In this document: in pieces, positions 26,045-34,875 of the stretch
Numbering within the stretch: position 1 is the stretch's first letter
How the letters are laid out: the number at the start of each line of letters is the position of its first letter
Made by a program: the position numbers and the translations under genes
From: Shewanella litorisediminis
GTDB taxonomy: Bacteria > Pseudomonadota > Gammaproteobacteria > Enterobacterales > Shewanellaceae
Direction: 5' to 3'
DNA length: 64,000 nt
NCBI RefSeq assembly: GCF_016834455.1
Contig: NZ_CP069213.1
Span: forward strand, 682,501-746,500
The notes under the pieces: generated by a model
What the model was told of the DNA's origin: nothing
Database searches by the model: none
What the model saw: only the letters and a program-made list of their open reading frames with translations

Positions 26045-27109
26045 ATGAGCAAGCTCAGGCCGTTTCCCGGGATAGGTATTGCCGCAGTGCTGGGAGCCCT
26101 TTGGTTCCCATCTGCCTCGCAGGCCATGACCGGCGAGGCCCCCCGACCGGTTAAGGTCAGTCAAATTACATTGGCAGACGGCATGAATCAGAGGTTGCTG
26201 CCGGCAGAAGTCAGGGCGTCGGAGCGCGCTGGCCTCTCATTTCGGGTTAGCGGTGAGATTCAGCAAATCAATGTCAGACCCGGTGAAGAGGTCAAGGCCG
26301 GTCAGGTTTTGGCGCTGCTGGATCCTGCGCTCTATGAGCAGCATCTGGAGGTCGCTAGGGCGCAATACGAGTTGGCCAAGGTGCTGTATGAACGCAACCT
26401 CAGCCTGGTGGAACAGGGGGTGGTGTCGCGCAATGACTTTGACAAGTCCAAGAGCAATTTTGATGTGGCCGAGGCTGCCTTTGATAAAGCGCAAGTGGAG
26501 TTGGCCTATACCCGCCTTTTGGCACCTTATGATGGCGTGATTTCCAAACGCAACAAACGGCAGTTCGAGTTTGTCAGAGCCCAGGAAACCGTATTGGGCA
26601 TTCGTACGGAAAATCAGATCGATGTGAGTTTTCAGTTGCCTGAACAGTTTATTGGCGCTATTCAGCGTTATCAGGGAGATACGACAAAGATACTGCCGCC
26701 GGAAGTTCGCTTTGATAGCCGCGATGCCTGGTTTACCGCAAAGCTGAAAGAAATGAGCACAGTTGCTGACAGTGCAACCGGCAGTTATACCGTGATATTG
26801 ACCCTGGCAATGCCGGTGGATTTGAATGTGTTGCCGGGTATGTCTGCATTGGTGAGGGTATCGCTGCCGGCAAAGGAGCTTGATGTTGGTTTTGACGTAC
26901 CTGAAGGTGCTCTGGTGACAGAAGCCGGGCAGACGTTCGTGTTTCGCTGGTTGGCCGAGGCTGACAAAGTCGAGAAAGTCCCAGTGAGCATCAAAGACGG
27001 CAAGTTGGTGTCTGGCCTGAATGACGGTGACTTTTTGGTGATAGCCGGTGCTGATGAACTTAAGGATGGTCAGGCTGCGGTGCGTTGGGTCAAGGAGCGG
27101 GGGCTGTAA
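26045..27109 (+). CDS. RND efflux adaptor (membrane fusion protein), first of two
   Basis: 354 residues from the ATG at 26045 (AGGAG 6 bases upstream; the frame opens at 26003 without a site). An N-terminal signal ends near SQA. The lipoyl-like hairpin halves (FRVSGEIQQINVRPGEEVKAGQVL and the LLAPYDGVISKR return strand) flank an alpha-helical hairpin, then a beta-barrel domain. It is an exported adaptor that links the RND pump to an outer-membrane channel. Its TAA stop overlaps the ATG of the second adaptor by one base, so the two are coupled in one operon with the pump. Confidence 0.9.
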   Translation: MSKLRPFPGIGIAAVLGALWFPSASQAMTGEAPRPVKVSQITLADGMNQRLLPAEVRASERAGLSFRVSGEIQQINVRPGEEVKAGQVLALLDPALYEQHLEVARAQYELAKVLYERNLSLVEQGVVSRNDFDKSKSNFDVAEAAFDKAQVELAYTRLLAPYDGVISKRNKRQFEFVRAQETVLGIRTENQIDVSFQLPEQFIGAIQRYQGDTTKILPPEVRFDSRDAWFTAKLKEMSTVADSATGSYTVILTLAMPVDLNVLPGMSALVRVSLPAKELDVGFDVPEGALVTEAGQTFVFRWLAEADKVEKVPVSIKDGKLVSGLNDGDFLVIAGADELKDGQAAVRWVKERGL

Positions 27110-28191
27110 TGAAAAGGTCATTGATCATTATTCTGGTATTGGTGCCTGCACTGTGGTTGTTGGGCTGCCGTCAGGCACCGGAAATTGCAGATAAGCCAGT
27201 CAGGGTGTCGGTATATACCATTCCCGCACTCGACCATCAGGTCAACCGTGTTTTTAATGGTGTGGCTCGGGCGCAGGATTTGACGGCGCTGGCCTTTCGA
27301 GTCGAGGGCCGCATCGCCCGGATCATGGTGACCAAGGGGCAAGCTGTAAAGGCCGGAGATGTGCTGGCAATTCTGGAGAAAAAGGACTTTCAAATTGTGC
27401 TCAATGATCGTAGAGCGCGGTTGGACGTTACCCGTAAACAAGCTGAGCGCTCGAAGGTTCTGGTGGATAAAAAGTTGATGGCGCAAGCCGAATACGACCA
27501 AATGAATGCCGAGTATCTGGTCGCGCGTGCTGAGGCACGCCAAGCCGAACTGATGCTGGACTATGCAGAGCTCAGGGCGCCCTTTAACGGGGTGATTGGC
27601 GATGTGTTCCTGGAGTCGTTTGAAAACGTACAACCCGGCACGGCTGTGATGAGTATTCATCGAACCGCACAAATCGAAGTGGATGTGCAAGTGCCTGATT
27701 TGTTAATTGCGGTTTCTCGAAAAGCCGATCCCAAGCAGCAAAAGCAATCTTTCGATGTTGCTTTTGAAGCCTTTCCGAACGAAACCTTTGTCGGTCGCTT
27801 GCTGGAAGTGAGCACTGAAAAAGACCCTGTCTCCCAAACCTACGTAGCAACCATTGCCGTGGACTTACCCCCTGGTGTCAAAGTGCTCGAAGGCATGCCT
27901 GCTAAGGTCACGGTGGACTTGGGTAAGGTCACTTATACCTACAGCCGAGAATACCTGATCCCGACGGGCGCGGTCGTGATGCGTGATGGCAGTGATATTG
28001 ACAAGCAGGATGCAGGGGTGTGGCTATATGAGCCACAGACTGGAACCGTGACATTCAAAAACGTGACCTTGGGCGTGATTGTCGGTCAGCGAATAGAAGT
28101 CAGGGCAGGTCTTGCCGATGGCCAGCAAGTGGTAGTGCAGGGGCAGTCACGCTTGGTGGATGGCCAGAAAGTTGAACTAGTTCAGGGATAA
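27109..28191 (+). CDS. RND efflux adaptor lipoprotein, second of two
   Basis: 360 residues. The lipobox LLGC near residue 20 marks a lipoprotein. The family core is visible: FRVEGRIARIMVTKGQAVKAGDVL biotinyl-lipoyl half, helices rich in Arg/Ala/Gln, and the return strand LRAPFNGVIGDVF. It starts within the stop of the first adaptor and ends 9 bp before the RND gene. Two distinct adaptors with one pump is the arrangement of TriABC of Pseudomonas and of some Vibrio pumps, where both adaptors are needed. Confidence 0.9.
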   Translation: MKRSLIIILVLVPALWLLGCRQAPEIADKPVRVSVYTIPALDHQVNRVFNGVARAQDLTALAFRVEGRIARIMVTKGQAVKAGDVLAILEKKDFQIVLNDRRARLDVTRKQAERSKVLVDKKLMAQAEYDQMNAEYLVARAEARQAELMLDYAELRAPFNGVIGDVFLESFENVQPGTAVMSIHRTAQIEVDVQVPDLLIAVSRKADPKQQKQSFDVAFEAFPNETFVGRLLEVSTEKDPVSQTYVATIAVDLPPGVKVLEGMPAKVTVDLGKVTYTYSREYLIPTGAVVMRDGSDIDKQDAGVWLYEPQTGTVTFKNVTLGVIVGQRIEVRAGLADGQQVVVQGQSRLVDGQKVELVQG

Positions 28192-28200
28192 GGACAGACC

Positions 28201-31200
28201 ATGAGTGTTGCAGGCTATTTTGTCAAAAACTCTGTCATCAGCTGGATGTTTACCCTTATCCTGCTGGTTGGCGGTAGCTTCGCCTTCTTGGGGTTGGGGC
28301 AGCTCGAAGACCCGCCCTTCACCATCAAGGATGCGGTAATTGTAACCCTGTACCCGGGTGCGACCTCCACGGAAGTAGAGGAAGAAGTCACCTATCCGGT
28401 GGAAAAAGCCATTCAGGCACTGCCTTATATTGATAAAATCAAGTCTCTGAGTACCTCGGGACTGTCGCAAATCACAGTGACCATGAAGAACAATTATGGT
28501 CCTGATGAGTTGCCGCAGATCTGGGATGAGCTCAGACGCAAGGTTAATGATATGGCGGCAAGCCTGCCGCCTGGCGCCCAGCATCCCATGGTTAACGATG
28601 ACTTTGGCGATGTATATGGCATTATGCTGATGATCTCCGGTAAGGATTATAGTTACCGAGATCTCAAAGACTATGTGGATTACGTCAAGCGTGAACTGGA
28701 ATTGGTGCCTGGGGTTGGCAAGGTATCCTTGGCCGGTGAGCAAAAAGAGCAAATCTTCGTCGAGATGTCGCTTAATAAGGCAGCCAGTTCCAACCTGGAT
28801 CCGAACCTTATCTCCGATCTGCTTAATTCGCAGAACATGGTGTCCGATGCCGGTAATATTCAGGTAGCCGGAGATAACCTGCGTATTCGGACCAGTGGTG
28901 GTACCCGATCGGTAGAGGAATTGCAGGAACTCATTATCCCCGGTACCGCGGGTGATAAGCTTATTTACCTTAAAGATGTGGCTACGGTGCGCCGTGGCTA
29001 TCAGGAAATCCCCACCAATGTGCTCAGTTATAACCGAGAGCGTGCCATCAGTCTGGGGATCTCGTTTTCATCGGGCGTCAATGTGGTGGCAGTAGGTAAG
29101 GCCGTCGACGACAAATTGGCTCAAATCGACTCAGCCCGTCCTGCAGGCATCAAAATAGAGACCATGTATAACCAGCCGGTGGAGGTGGACAAATCCGTCG
29201 GCAGCTTTGTGTGGAATCTGATTGCTGCCGTAGTGATAGTGATAGGTGTGCTGCTGTTCTTTATGGGTGTGAAAAGCGGCATCCTGATTGGCCTTATCCT
29301 GTTTTTAACCTGTTTGGGCACCTTTGTGCTGATGTTGCAGGCTGAAATTGAACTGCAGCGTATTTCCCTGGGGGCACTTATCATTGCTTTGGGGATGCTG
29401 GTGGATAACGCCATTGTGGTGGTAGAAGGCATTCTGATTGGCCGCCAGCAGGGCAAGAGCACCCTCGAAGCCTCCGAAGCTATCGTGAAGCAAACCATGT
29501 GGCCACTGCTTGGCGCCACTGTGATTGCCATTACCGCCTTTGCCCCTATAGGCCTGTCGCCGGACGCTACCGGTGAGTTTGCTGGCTCGCTGTTTTGGGT
29601 GCTCTTGTTCTCCCTGTTCCTTTCCTGGATTACGGCTATTACCATCACACCGTTTTTTGCCAGTCTCTTCTTTGGCGAAAAAGGAGAAGCGCAGCTTGAA
29701 GGCCAAACCAAAGACCCTTATGCCGGCGCCTTTTTCACGTTTTATAGGGTCATGCTGGATATATGCATGCGCTATCGCTATGTGAGCGTGCTGGCTGTGG
29801 TATTGGCTTTCGTAGCGTCTGTGGTCGGGTTTGGCTATGTGAAGCAGTCGTTTTTCCCCCCCTCAACAACCCCCATCTTCCTGGTGGATGTGTGGCTGCC
29901 TGAAGGGACAGATATCCGCGAAACCCAGCGCATAGTCACAGCCATGGAAGACAAGGCTGCGCAGCTGGCCGATGTGGAGTTTGTAGCCTCCACCGTAGGC
30001 AAGGGTTTCCCCCGATTTATGCTGACCTATGCCCCTGAAAAGAATTATGCCTCTTACGGCCAGATAGCCATTCGCACCAGCGCGTTCGATACCCTCGAGG
30101 GGGTTATGACCTTGTTCCGCCGCGAAATGGAGATTGGGTTCCCGCAAACTCAGCTCAAGTTCAAACGGCTTGAGGTTGGTCCCTCGACCGATGCCAAGAT
30201 TGAGGCCCGGATCTCCGGCCCGGATCCGGATGTGCTCAGAACCCTGGGGGCAAAGGTTCAGGCGGTATTTGCGGCTACGCCGGGCACGGTCAATGTGCGC
30301 CATGACTGGCGTGAGCGGGTGAAATACATAGCACCCAAGTTCAATGAAACCCAGGCCCGGCGATTGGGAGTTGTCAAAAGCCAGGTAGATAGGGCACTGA
30401 AGTTTTCTTTTGCCGGCACTCAAATTGGGGTGTATCGCGAAGGTACCAATCTGCTGCCGATAGTGGGTCGTTTGCCCGATGATGAGCGGGTCGATATCGA
30501 GTCACTGGAGAGTATTCGCATCTGGAGTCCGGTGCTGAAAACCTTGGTACCACTGCAGCAGGTCGTGGATGGCTTTGAGGTGAAATTTGAAGACCCCATT
30601 ATTCAGCGACGTGACCGCAAGCGCACCCTGACGGTGTTTGCCGATGCCGACTTTGAATACGATATTTTGCCCGCAGAGCTGTTTGCCCAAATGCGTTCCA
30701 AAGTCGAGGCCATCGAAATGCCGCCCGGTTATGAACTCGTATGGGGCGGTGAGTTTGAATCGTCACAGGATGCGCAGGAATCGCTGTTTGCCACCTTGCC
30801 GATGGGCTTCCTGTTTATGTTTTTGGTGACGGTATTTTTGTTCAATTCTGTTCGTAAGCCCCTGGTGATTTGGGCCTGCGTTCCTCTGGCCATTATCGGT
30901 ATAACTCTGGGTCTGTTGGTGCTCGATAAACCCTTCAGCTTTATGGCCTTGCTGGGGATGCTGAGCCTCTCTGGGATGCTGCTGAAAAATGGTATTGTGC
31001 TGCTGGACCAAATCAACCTGGAAATCAACGAGGGTAAGGAGCCTTTCCAAGCGGTGTTTGAGTCCACCGTTAGCCGCGTCAGACCCGTGTGTATGGCTGC
31101 CGTCACCACCATTCTGGGGATGCTGCCCCTGATCACAGACGCCTTCTTTGAGTCCATGGCGGCGGTGGTGATGTTTGGTCTTGGGGTCGCGACAGTGCTC

Positions 31201-31287
31201 ACCTTGCTGATTGTGCCGGTGTTTTACATCATCTTCTTCAAGATACCCTATCGCTCTTTCAGCGAGTTCCAAAAGTCTGCCCAATAA
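28201..31287 (+). CDS. RND family efflux transporter (hydrophobe/amphiphile exporter)
   Basis: 1028 residues with the two-fold repeated RND layout of twelve helices and two large periplasmic loops. Proton-relay residues are present: D402 in MLVDNAIVVVEG (TM4, where AcrB has DD, here DN), and the lysine in SLSGMLLKNGIVLLDQI (TM10). Substrates cannot be told from sequence; HAE1-type pumps expel lipophilic drugs and detergents. It lies last in an operon with two adaptors. No outer-membrane factor gene follows, so a TolC-like channel elsewhere must be used. AGGACAGACC supplies a ribosome binding site. Confidence 0.93.
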   Translation: MSVAGYFVKNSVISWMFTLILLVGGSFAFLGLGQLEDPPFTIKDAVIVTLYPGATSTEVEEEVTYPVEKAIQALPYIDKIKSLSTSGLSQITVTMKNNYGPDELPQIWDELRRKVNDMAASLPPGAQHPMVNDDFGDVYGIMLMISGKDYSYRDLKDYVDYVKRELELVPGVGKVSLAGEQKEQIFVEMSLNKAASSNLDPNLISDLLNSQNMVSDAGNIQVAGDNLRIRTSGGTRSVEELQELIIPGTAGDKLIYLKDVATVRRGYQEIPTNVLSYNRERAISLGISFSSGVNVVAVGKAVDDKLAQIDSARPAGIKIETMYNQPVEVDKSVGSFVWNLIAAVVIVIGVLLFFMGVKSGILIGLILFLTCLGTFVLMLQAEIELQRISLGALIIALGMLVDNAIVVVEGILIGRQQGKSTLEASEAIVKQTMWPLLGATVIAITAFAPIGLSPDATGEFAGSLFWVLLFSLFLSWITAITITPFFASLFFGEKGEAQLEGQTKDPYAGAFFTFYRVMLDICMRYRYVSVLAVVLAFVASVVGFGYVKQSFFPPSTTPIFLVDVWLPEGTDIRETQRIVTAMEDKAAQLADVEFVASTVGKGFPRFMLTYAPEKNYASYGQIAIRTSAFDTLEGVMTLFRREMEIGFPQTQLKFKRLEVGPSTDAKIEARISGPDPDVLRTLGAKVQAVFAATPGTVNVRHDWRERVKYIAPKFNETQARRLGVVKSQVDRALKFSFAGTQIGVYREGTNLLPIVGRLPDDERVDIESLESIRIWSPVLKTLVPLQQVVDGFEVKFEDPIIQRRDRKRTLTVFADADFEYDILPAELFAQMRSKVEAIEMPPGYELVWGGEFESSQDAQESLFATLPMGFLFMFLVTVFLFNSVRKPLVIWACVPLAIIGITLGLLVLDKPFSFMALLGMLSLSGMLLKNGIVLLDQINLEINEGKEPFQAVFESTVSRVRPVCMAAVTTILGMLPLITDAFFESMAAVVMFGLGVATVLTLLIVPVFYIIFFKIPYRSFSEFQKSAQ

Positions 31288-31310
31288 TAAAAGGCTTTTT
31301 CAACCCTCCT

Positions 31311-31338
31311 TAAAGCGGCCCATTCGGGTCGCTTTGCT
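31311..31338 (+). terminator. Possible terminator of the RND operon
   Basis: AAAGCGGCCC, ATTC, GGGTCGCTTT forms a 10-bp stem with one G-U pair; only a weak T-run follows. Confidence 0.5.
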
Positions 31339-31481
31339 ATGTTTGTTCAGGCTTGCTGAGTGCTGTGGGGGTTGCGATTTATCAGCAGCGATGAGCTTGT
31401 AAGCTTTGGTTGAAAATTGAGCAGGATTTGGCCCCGTGATAGATTTGGCCACCTATACACCTCAGATGTTGTCGAAGGACG

Positions 31482-31622
31482 ATGGCAAACAACAAACTTT
31501 CTCAGGAAGACATGGAAAGCTTCAGAGAGCCTTTTTCTCTGGCGCCGGGGGAGGACTTACCCCTCACGAGGGGATTGATGGCGACTTATACCAAACGCTG
31601 GAGTAAAGCTGACCATGGCTAA
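31482..31622 (+). CDS. Small protein (46 residues) overlapping the cupin gene
   Basis: ATG at 31482 with GAAGGA 5 bases upstream opens a frame of 46 codons (MANNKLSQEDMESFREPFSL and so on, ending in RWSKADHG). The stop codon overlaps the start of the cupin gene by 8 bases, the usual sign of translational coupling. No family recognised; it is short and charged with no membrane segment. Confidence 0.5.
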   Translation: MANNKLSQEDMESFREPFSLAPGEDLPLTRGLMATYTKRWSKADHG

Positions 31623-31950
31623 CCTTCTAACTGAGCTTCCAGAAAACCTCTGTGAGGAAGTATTCGAAACCCTGATAAGGTCTCCGTTTTGCCGAATCGA
31701 GCGCATTGTCTCCTTTGGTCACAGCACGGCAGAGGGCCAATGGTACGATCAGGATGAAGATGAATGGGTAGTGCTGCTCAGTGGCAGCGCCGTGCTGGCC
31801 TATGATGATGGCAGTCGCCTTGCGCTGGCGCCCGGCGACTATGTGAACATTCCCGCCCGTGTGCGTCACAGAGTCGAGGCGACCGACCCTGCCATCCCCA
31901 GCGTGTGGTTGGCGGTGTTTTACGGTGCATCCGCCCAGGTTGATGGCTGA
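31615..31950 (+). CDS. Cupin domain protein
   Basis: 111 residues, a single small beta-barrel cupin. The motif region WVVLLSGSAVLAYDDG followed by ALAPGDYVNIPARVRHRVEA shows the two conserved cupin boxes, with the metal-site histidine candidate in ARVRHRV. The first box lacks the usual HxH pair (it reads DEDEWVV), so metal binding may be altered. Function unknown. It overlaps a 46-codon gene upstream by 8 bases, suggesting both are co-translated. Confidence 0.8.
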   Translation: MANLLTELPENLCEEVFETLIRSPFCRIERIVSFGHSTAEGQWYDQDEDEWVVLLSGSAVLAYDDGSRLALAPGDYVNIPARVRHRVEATDPAIPSVWLAVFYGASAQVDG

Positions 31951-32062
31951 TTATTTTTTGTTCGCCGCCTCATAAGTCTTTTCTGAAAGATTGGCTCTGC
32001 TATACTCTGCGTCCGATTTTTCTACCGGGCTATTCAGTCAGGCCAGCAGACGAGTTTGATTC

Positions 32063-33982
32063 ATGAGTACAGAAGGCGTTGAGATTTTTATTCCCGGCAA
32101 ACCTCAGGCCCAGGTGACCCCTGAGCCGGTGAAGCTTGCCGATAATAAGCTGGAGTTGTTGGCTCCCGCTAAAAACGCCGATTACGGAATTGAAGCCATT
32201 CGCCATGGCGCCGATGCGGTTTACATTGGTGCGCCCGCCTTTGGCGCCCGCCATACCGCCGGTAACAGCATTGCCGATATTGCCCGTCTGTGTGAATTTG
32301 CCCACCGCTACCATGCGCAGGTGTTTGTTACAGTAAACACGATTTTATTTGACTCTGAGCTGGAAGACGCCCGCAAACTGATTTGGGATGTGTACGAAGC
32401 CGGTGCCGACGCCATTATCGTGCAGGATCTGGGCCTGCTGGAGTTGGACTTGCCGCCGATTGCGCTGCATGCCAGTACCCAGATGGATAATCGGGTGCCG
32501 GAAAAGGTGGCCTTTTTGGAGCACGTCGGCTTTTCCCAGGCGGTGCTGGCCCGTGAACTGAGCCTGAGTCAAATCCGCGCCGTGGCCGCCGAAACCAACA
32601 TGCGGCTCGAGTTTTTTATCCACGGTGCCCTGTGCGTGGCCTTCAGTGGCCAGTGCTACATCAGTGAAGCCTATACCGATAACCGCAGTGCTAACCGTGG
32701 TGAGTGCTCACAGCAGTGCCGTATGCCGGGGAATCTCAGCACCCGTAAGGGAGAGGTGATTGCCACCAATGAGCACATGTTATCGCTCAAGGACAATAAC
32801 CAGACCGAAAACCTCGAAGCCCTGATTGATGCCGGCATTCGCTCATTCAAGATTGAAGGGCGCCTGAAAGACTTAAGTTACGTAAAAAACGTCACTGCCC
32901 ACTATCGTCAGCAGCTCGATGCCATCATGGCCCGCCGCCCCGAGTTTGAGCCATCATCCCACGGCCGCTGCAGCTACAGCTTTGTGCCGGACCCTGACAA
33001 AAGCTTTAACCGCGGCAAGACAGATTATTTCGTGCACGACCGCAAGCCGGGCATTGCCGACTTCCGTACTCCCAAGTATCTCGGGATTGACGTGGGTAAG
33101 GTCAGCAAAATCGCCAAAGACCACATAGTGGTGGATTCCAATGCAGAGTTTAATAACGGTGATGGTTTGGGCTTTTTTGCCAAAAACTACGAAAAAGCCC
33201 GTTTGTCAGACGACAAACTCACCGGTTTCCGGGTAAACCGTGCCGAGGGCAATGTACTCTATCTCAAGACGGTGCCGGAAGACTTGCGGGTCGATGTCAC
33301 CCTTTACCGTAACCACGATCAGGCCTTTGAGATGTTGCTGGCCAAAGAGTCGGCCGAGCGTCTGGTGACGATTAACTTTGCCCTGGCCGAGCGGGAACAG
33401 GGGCTGGCATTGACTGCCTTTGATAACCATGGCCATTCGGTGACAGTGACCGCTGACTTCGATAAGCAGCAGGCCAATGACATAGCGCGTAATTGCGAAG
33501 GGCTGAAAAAGAATCTGGGTAAATTGGGCAATACAGATTTCAGCCTCGGCGAGATTGATCTGGGTGATGCGGCAGGGGTTTTCGCGCCTGCGTCGGTCAT
33601 TAATAATCTGCGCCGCGACGCGGTGGAGGCGCTGAGTCAGGCCCGTATCCAGGGTTATCAGAGGCCGACTCCCTGGGAGCGGGATGACAGCGTGCGTTAC
33701 CCCCAGCGCAGCATGACTTACCTCAGTAACGTCTCTAATCAAAAGGCCAAAGACTTTTATACCCGCCATGGCGTGGTTTCTATCCGCGATGCCTACGAAG
33801 TGCGTCCGGTGAAGGGCGATGCCCCTTTGATGATCACCAAGCACTGTATCCGCTACAGCTACAACATGTGCCCCAAGGAAGTGCCGGGGATTAAGGCCGA
33901 CCCGCTGCAGATGGAACTGGGTGGCAAGGAGTTCAAGCTGGTGTTTGACTGCCACAAGTGTGAAATGCTGGTGGTGGGCTAA
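32063..33982 (+). CDS. rlhA: 23S rRNA C2501 hydroxylase, U32 family
   Basis: 639 residues, the length of RlhA (YdcP, 653 in E. coli) rather than TrhP (YegQ, about 450). RlhA, a U32-family protein, makes 5-hydroxycytidine at 23S rRNA position 2501. The U32 signature is visible in FFIHGALCVAFSGQC..., with the cysteine-rich stretch GECSQQCRMP, and further cysteines near the C-terminus (KHCIRYSYNMCPKE and FDCHKCEM) that suggest an Fe-S site. N-terminal LLAPAKNADYGIEAIRHGADAVYIG is typical. It is single, with a terminator. Confidence 0.88.
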   Translation: MSTEGVEIFIPGKPQAQVTPEPVKLADNKLELLAPAKNADYGIEAIRHGADAVYIGAPAFGARHTAGNSIADIARLCEFAHRYHAQVFVTVNTILFDSELEDARKLIWDVYEAGADAIIVQDLGLLELDLPPIALHASTQMDNRVPEKVAFLEHVGFSQAVLARELSLSQIRAVAAETNMRLEFFIHGALCVAFSGQCYISEAYTDNRSANRGECSQQCRMPGNLSTRKGEVIATNEHMLSLKDNNQTENLEALIDAGIRSFKIEGRLKDLSYVKNVTAHYRQQLDAIMARRPEFEPSSHGRCSYSFVPDPDKSFNRGKTDYFVHDRKPGIADFRTPKYLGIDVGKVSKIAKDHIVVDSNAEFNNGDGLGFFAKNYEKARLSDDKLTGFRVNRAEGNVLYLKTVPEDLRVDVTLYRNHDQAFEMLLAKESAERLVTINFALAEREQGLALTAFDNHGHSVTVTADFDKQQANDIARNCEGLKKNLGKLGNTDFSLGEIDLGDAAGVFAPASVINNLRRDAVEALSQARIQGYQRPTPWERDDSVRYPQRSMTYLSNVSNQKAKDFYTRHGVVSIRDAYEVRPVKGDAPLMITKHCIRYSYNMCPKEVPGIKADPLQMELGGKEFKLVFDCHKCEMLVVG

Positions 33983-33995
33983 GCCCCTGTACCAT

Positions 33996-34024
33996 AAAAA
34001 CGGCGACCCTGGGTCGCCGTTTTT
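33996..34024 (+). terminator. Terminator of rlhA
   Basis: ACGGCGACC, CTG, GGTCGCCGT with A and T runs, about 15 bp after the stop. Confidence 0.9.
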
Positions 34025-34122
34025 CTTTCTGCGCTTTTTCTTTCGGCGCTTTGTATTTCAGGCGATGGGCCAATGCGTTAATCTTGCATGACCACAAACC
34101 GGTAACATAACAGGAGGTATTA

Positions 34123-34500
34123 ATGGGATTTTTGGATGCCCTGATGGGCAACGCCAGTGAGGTGGACCTGGGCAAGTTAACCGCCGAACTCTCGCCTATC
34201 CTTGGCGACAATGAAGAGTTGCAACTGGCCTATAAAATGGTGCGTGACTTGTTTGTCTTTACCAGTAAGCGATTGATCTTGATAGATAAGCAAGGGGTAA
34301 CGGGCAAAAAAGTGAGTTATCACTCCATTCCCTATAAGGCCATAGTGCATTTTCAGGTGGAAACCGCCGGTACCTTCGACATGGATGCCGAGCTGAAGCT
34401 GTGGATCTCGGGTCAGCACGAGCCGCTGGTAAAAGAACTCAAGCGTGGCACCGACGTGGTGGGTATTCAGAAGACCATCGCCCGTTACGCACTGGGTTAA
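34123..34500 (+). CDS. PH-domain (bPH_1/DUF1696-like) protein
   Basis: 125 residues. The sequence LFVFTSKRLILIDKQGVTGKK followed by YHSIPYKAIVHFQVET (given in part) is typical of bacterial pleckstrin-homology proteins of the YvbH/DUF1696 type, which form ring-like oligomers. No signal or membrane segment. Function unknown. Start at 34123 has an AGGAGG site 6 bases upstream. It is followed by a short terminator, then a 375-bp gap. Confidence 0.82.
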   Translation: MGFLDALMGNASEVDLGKLTAELSPILGDNEELQLAYKMVRDLFVFTSKRLILIDKQGVTGKKVSYHSIPYKAIVHFQVETAGTFDMDAELKLWISGQHEPLVKELKRGTDVVGIQKTIARYALG

Positions 34501-34516
34501 CTCTTATTCCTCCGCT

Positions 34517-34543
34517 TAAGGCCACCCTGAGTGGCTTTTTTTG
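34517..34543 (+). terminator. Terminator of the PH-domain gene
   Basis: GCCAC, CCTGA, GTGGC then a run of seven T residues. Confidence 0.65.
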
Positions 34544-34875
34544 TTGTTATGTGGCCCATCCATCAGCACCCAAATACGCCTCTATTTAATCTCTATCCCC
34601 TCAATCCCTCACCATGTGGCACAAGCTTAAATGTATTTAACTATATGAAAAATAGATAATAGATTTTAAATAGAGATAAAAGGGGGATAGAAACGACACC
34701 CGCTGAATTGCCCGGACTCCGCTGGCACCGTAAAACCTCAATTGCCGTTAGCGCTTTGTTAACAAGGTTAATAAAGATTGCGGAAGGGAGGGGGCTTTGG
34801 CAACTGACCAGAGTCTTTGCGCGTAATAAAAAAGTTCAGCAAAACACTGCAAGAATGCAGGGAAGGGTGAGAAGC
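34544..34875. other. Gap before the TonB receptor gene, no gene seen
   Basis: A promoter for the receptor presumably lies here; AT-rich at 34630-34680. The frame of the receptor is open back to 34708 but lacks a signal peptide there. Confidence 0.5.
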
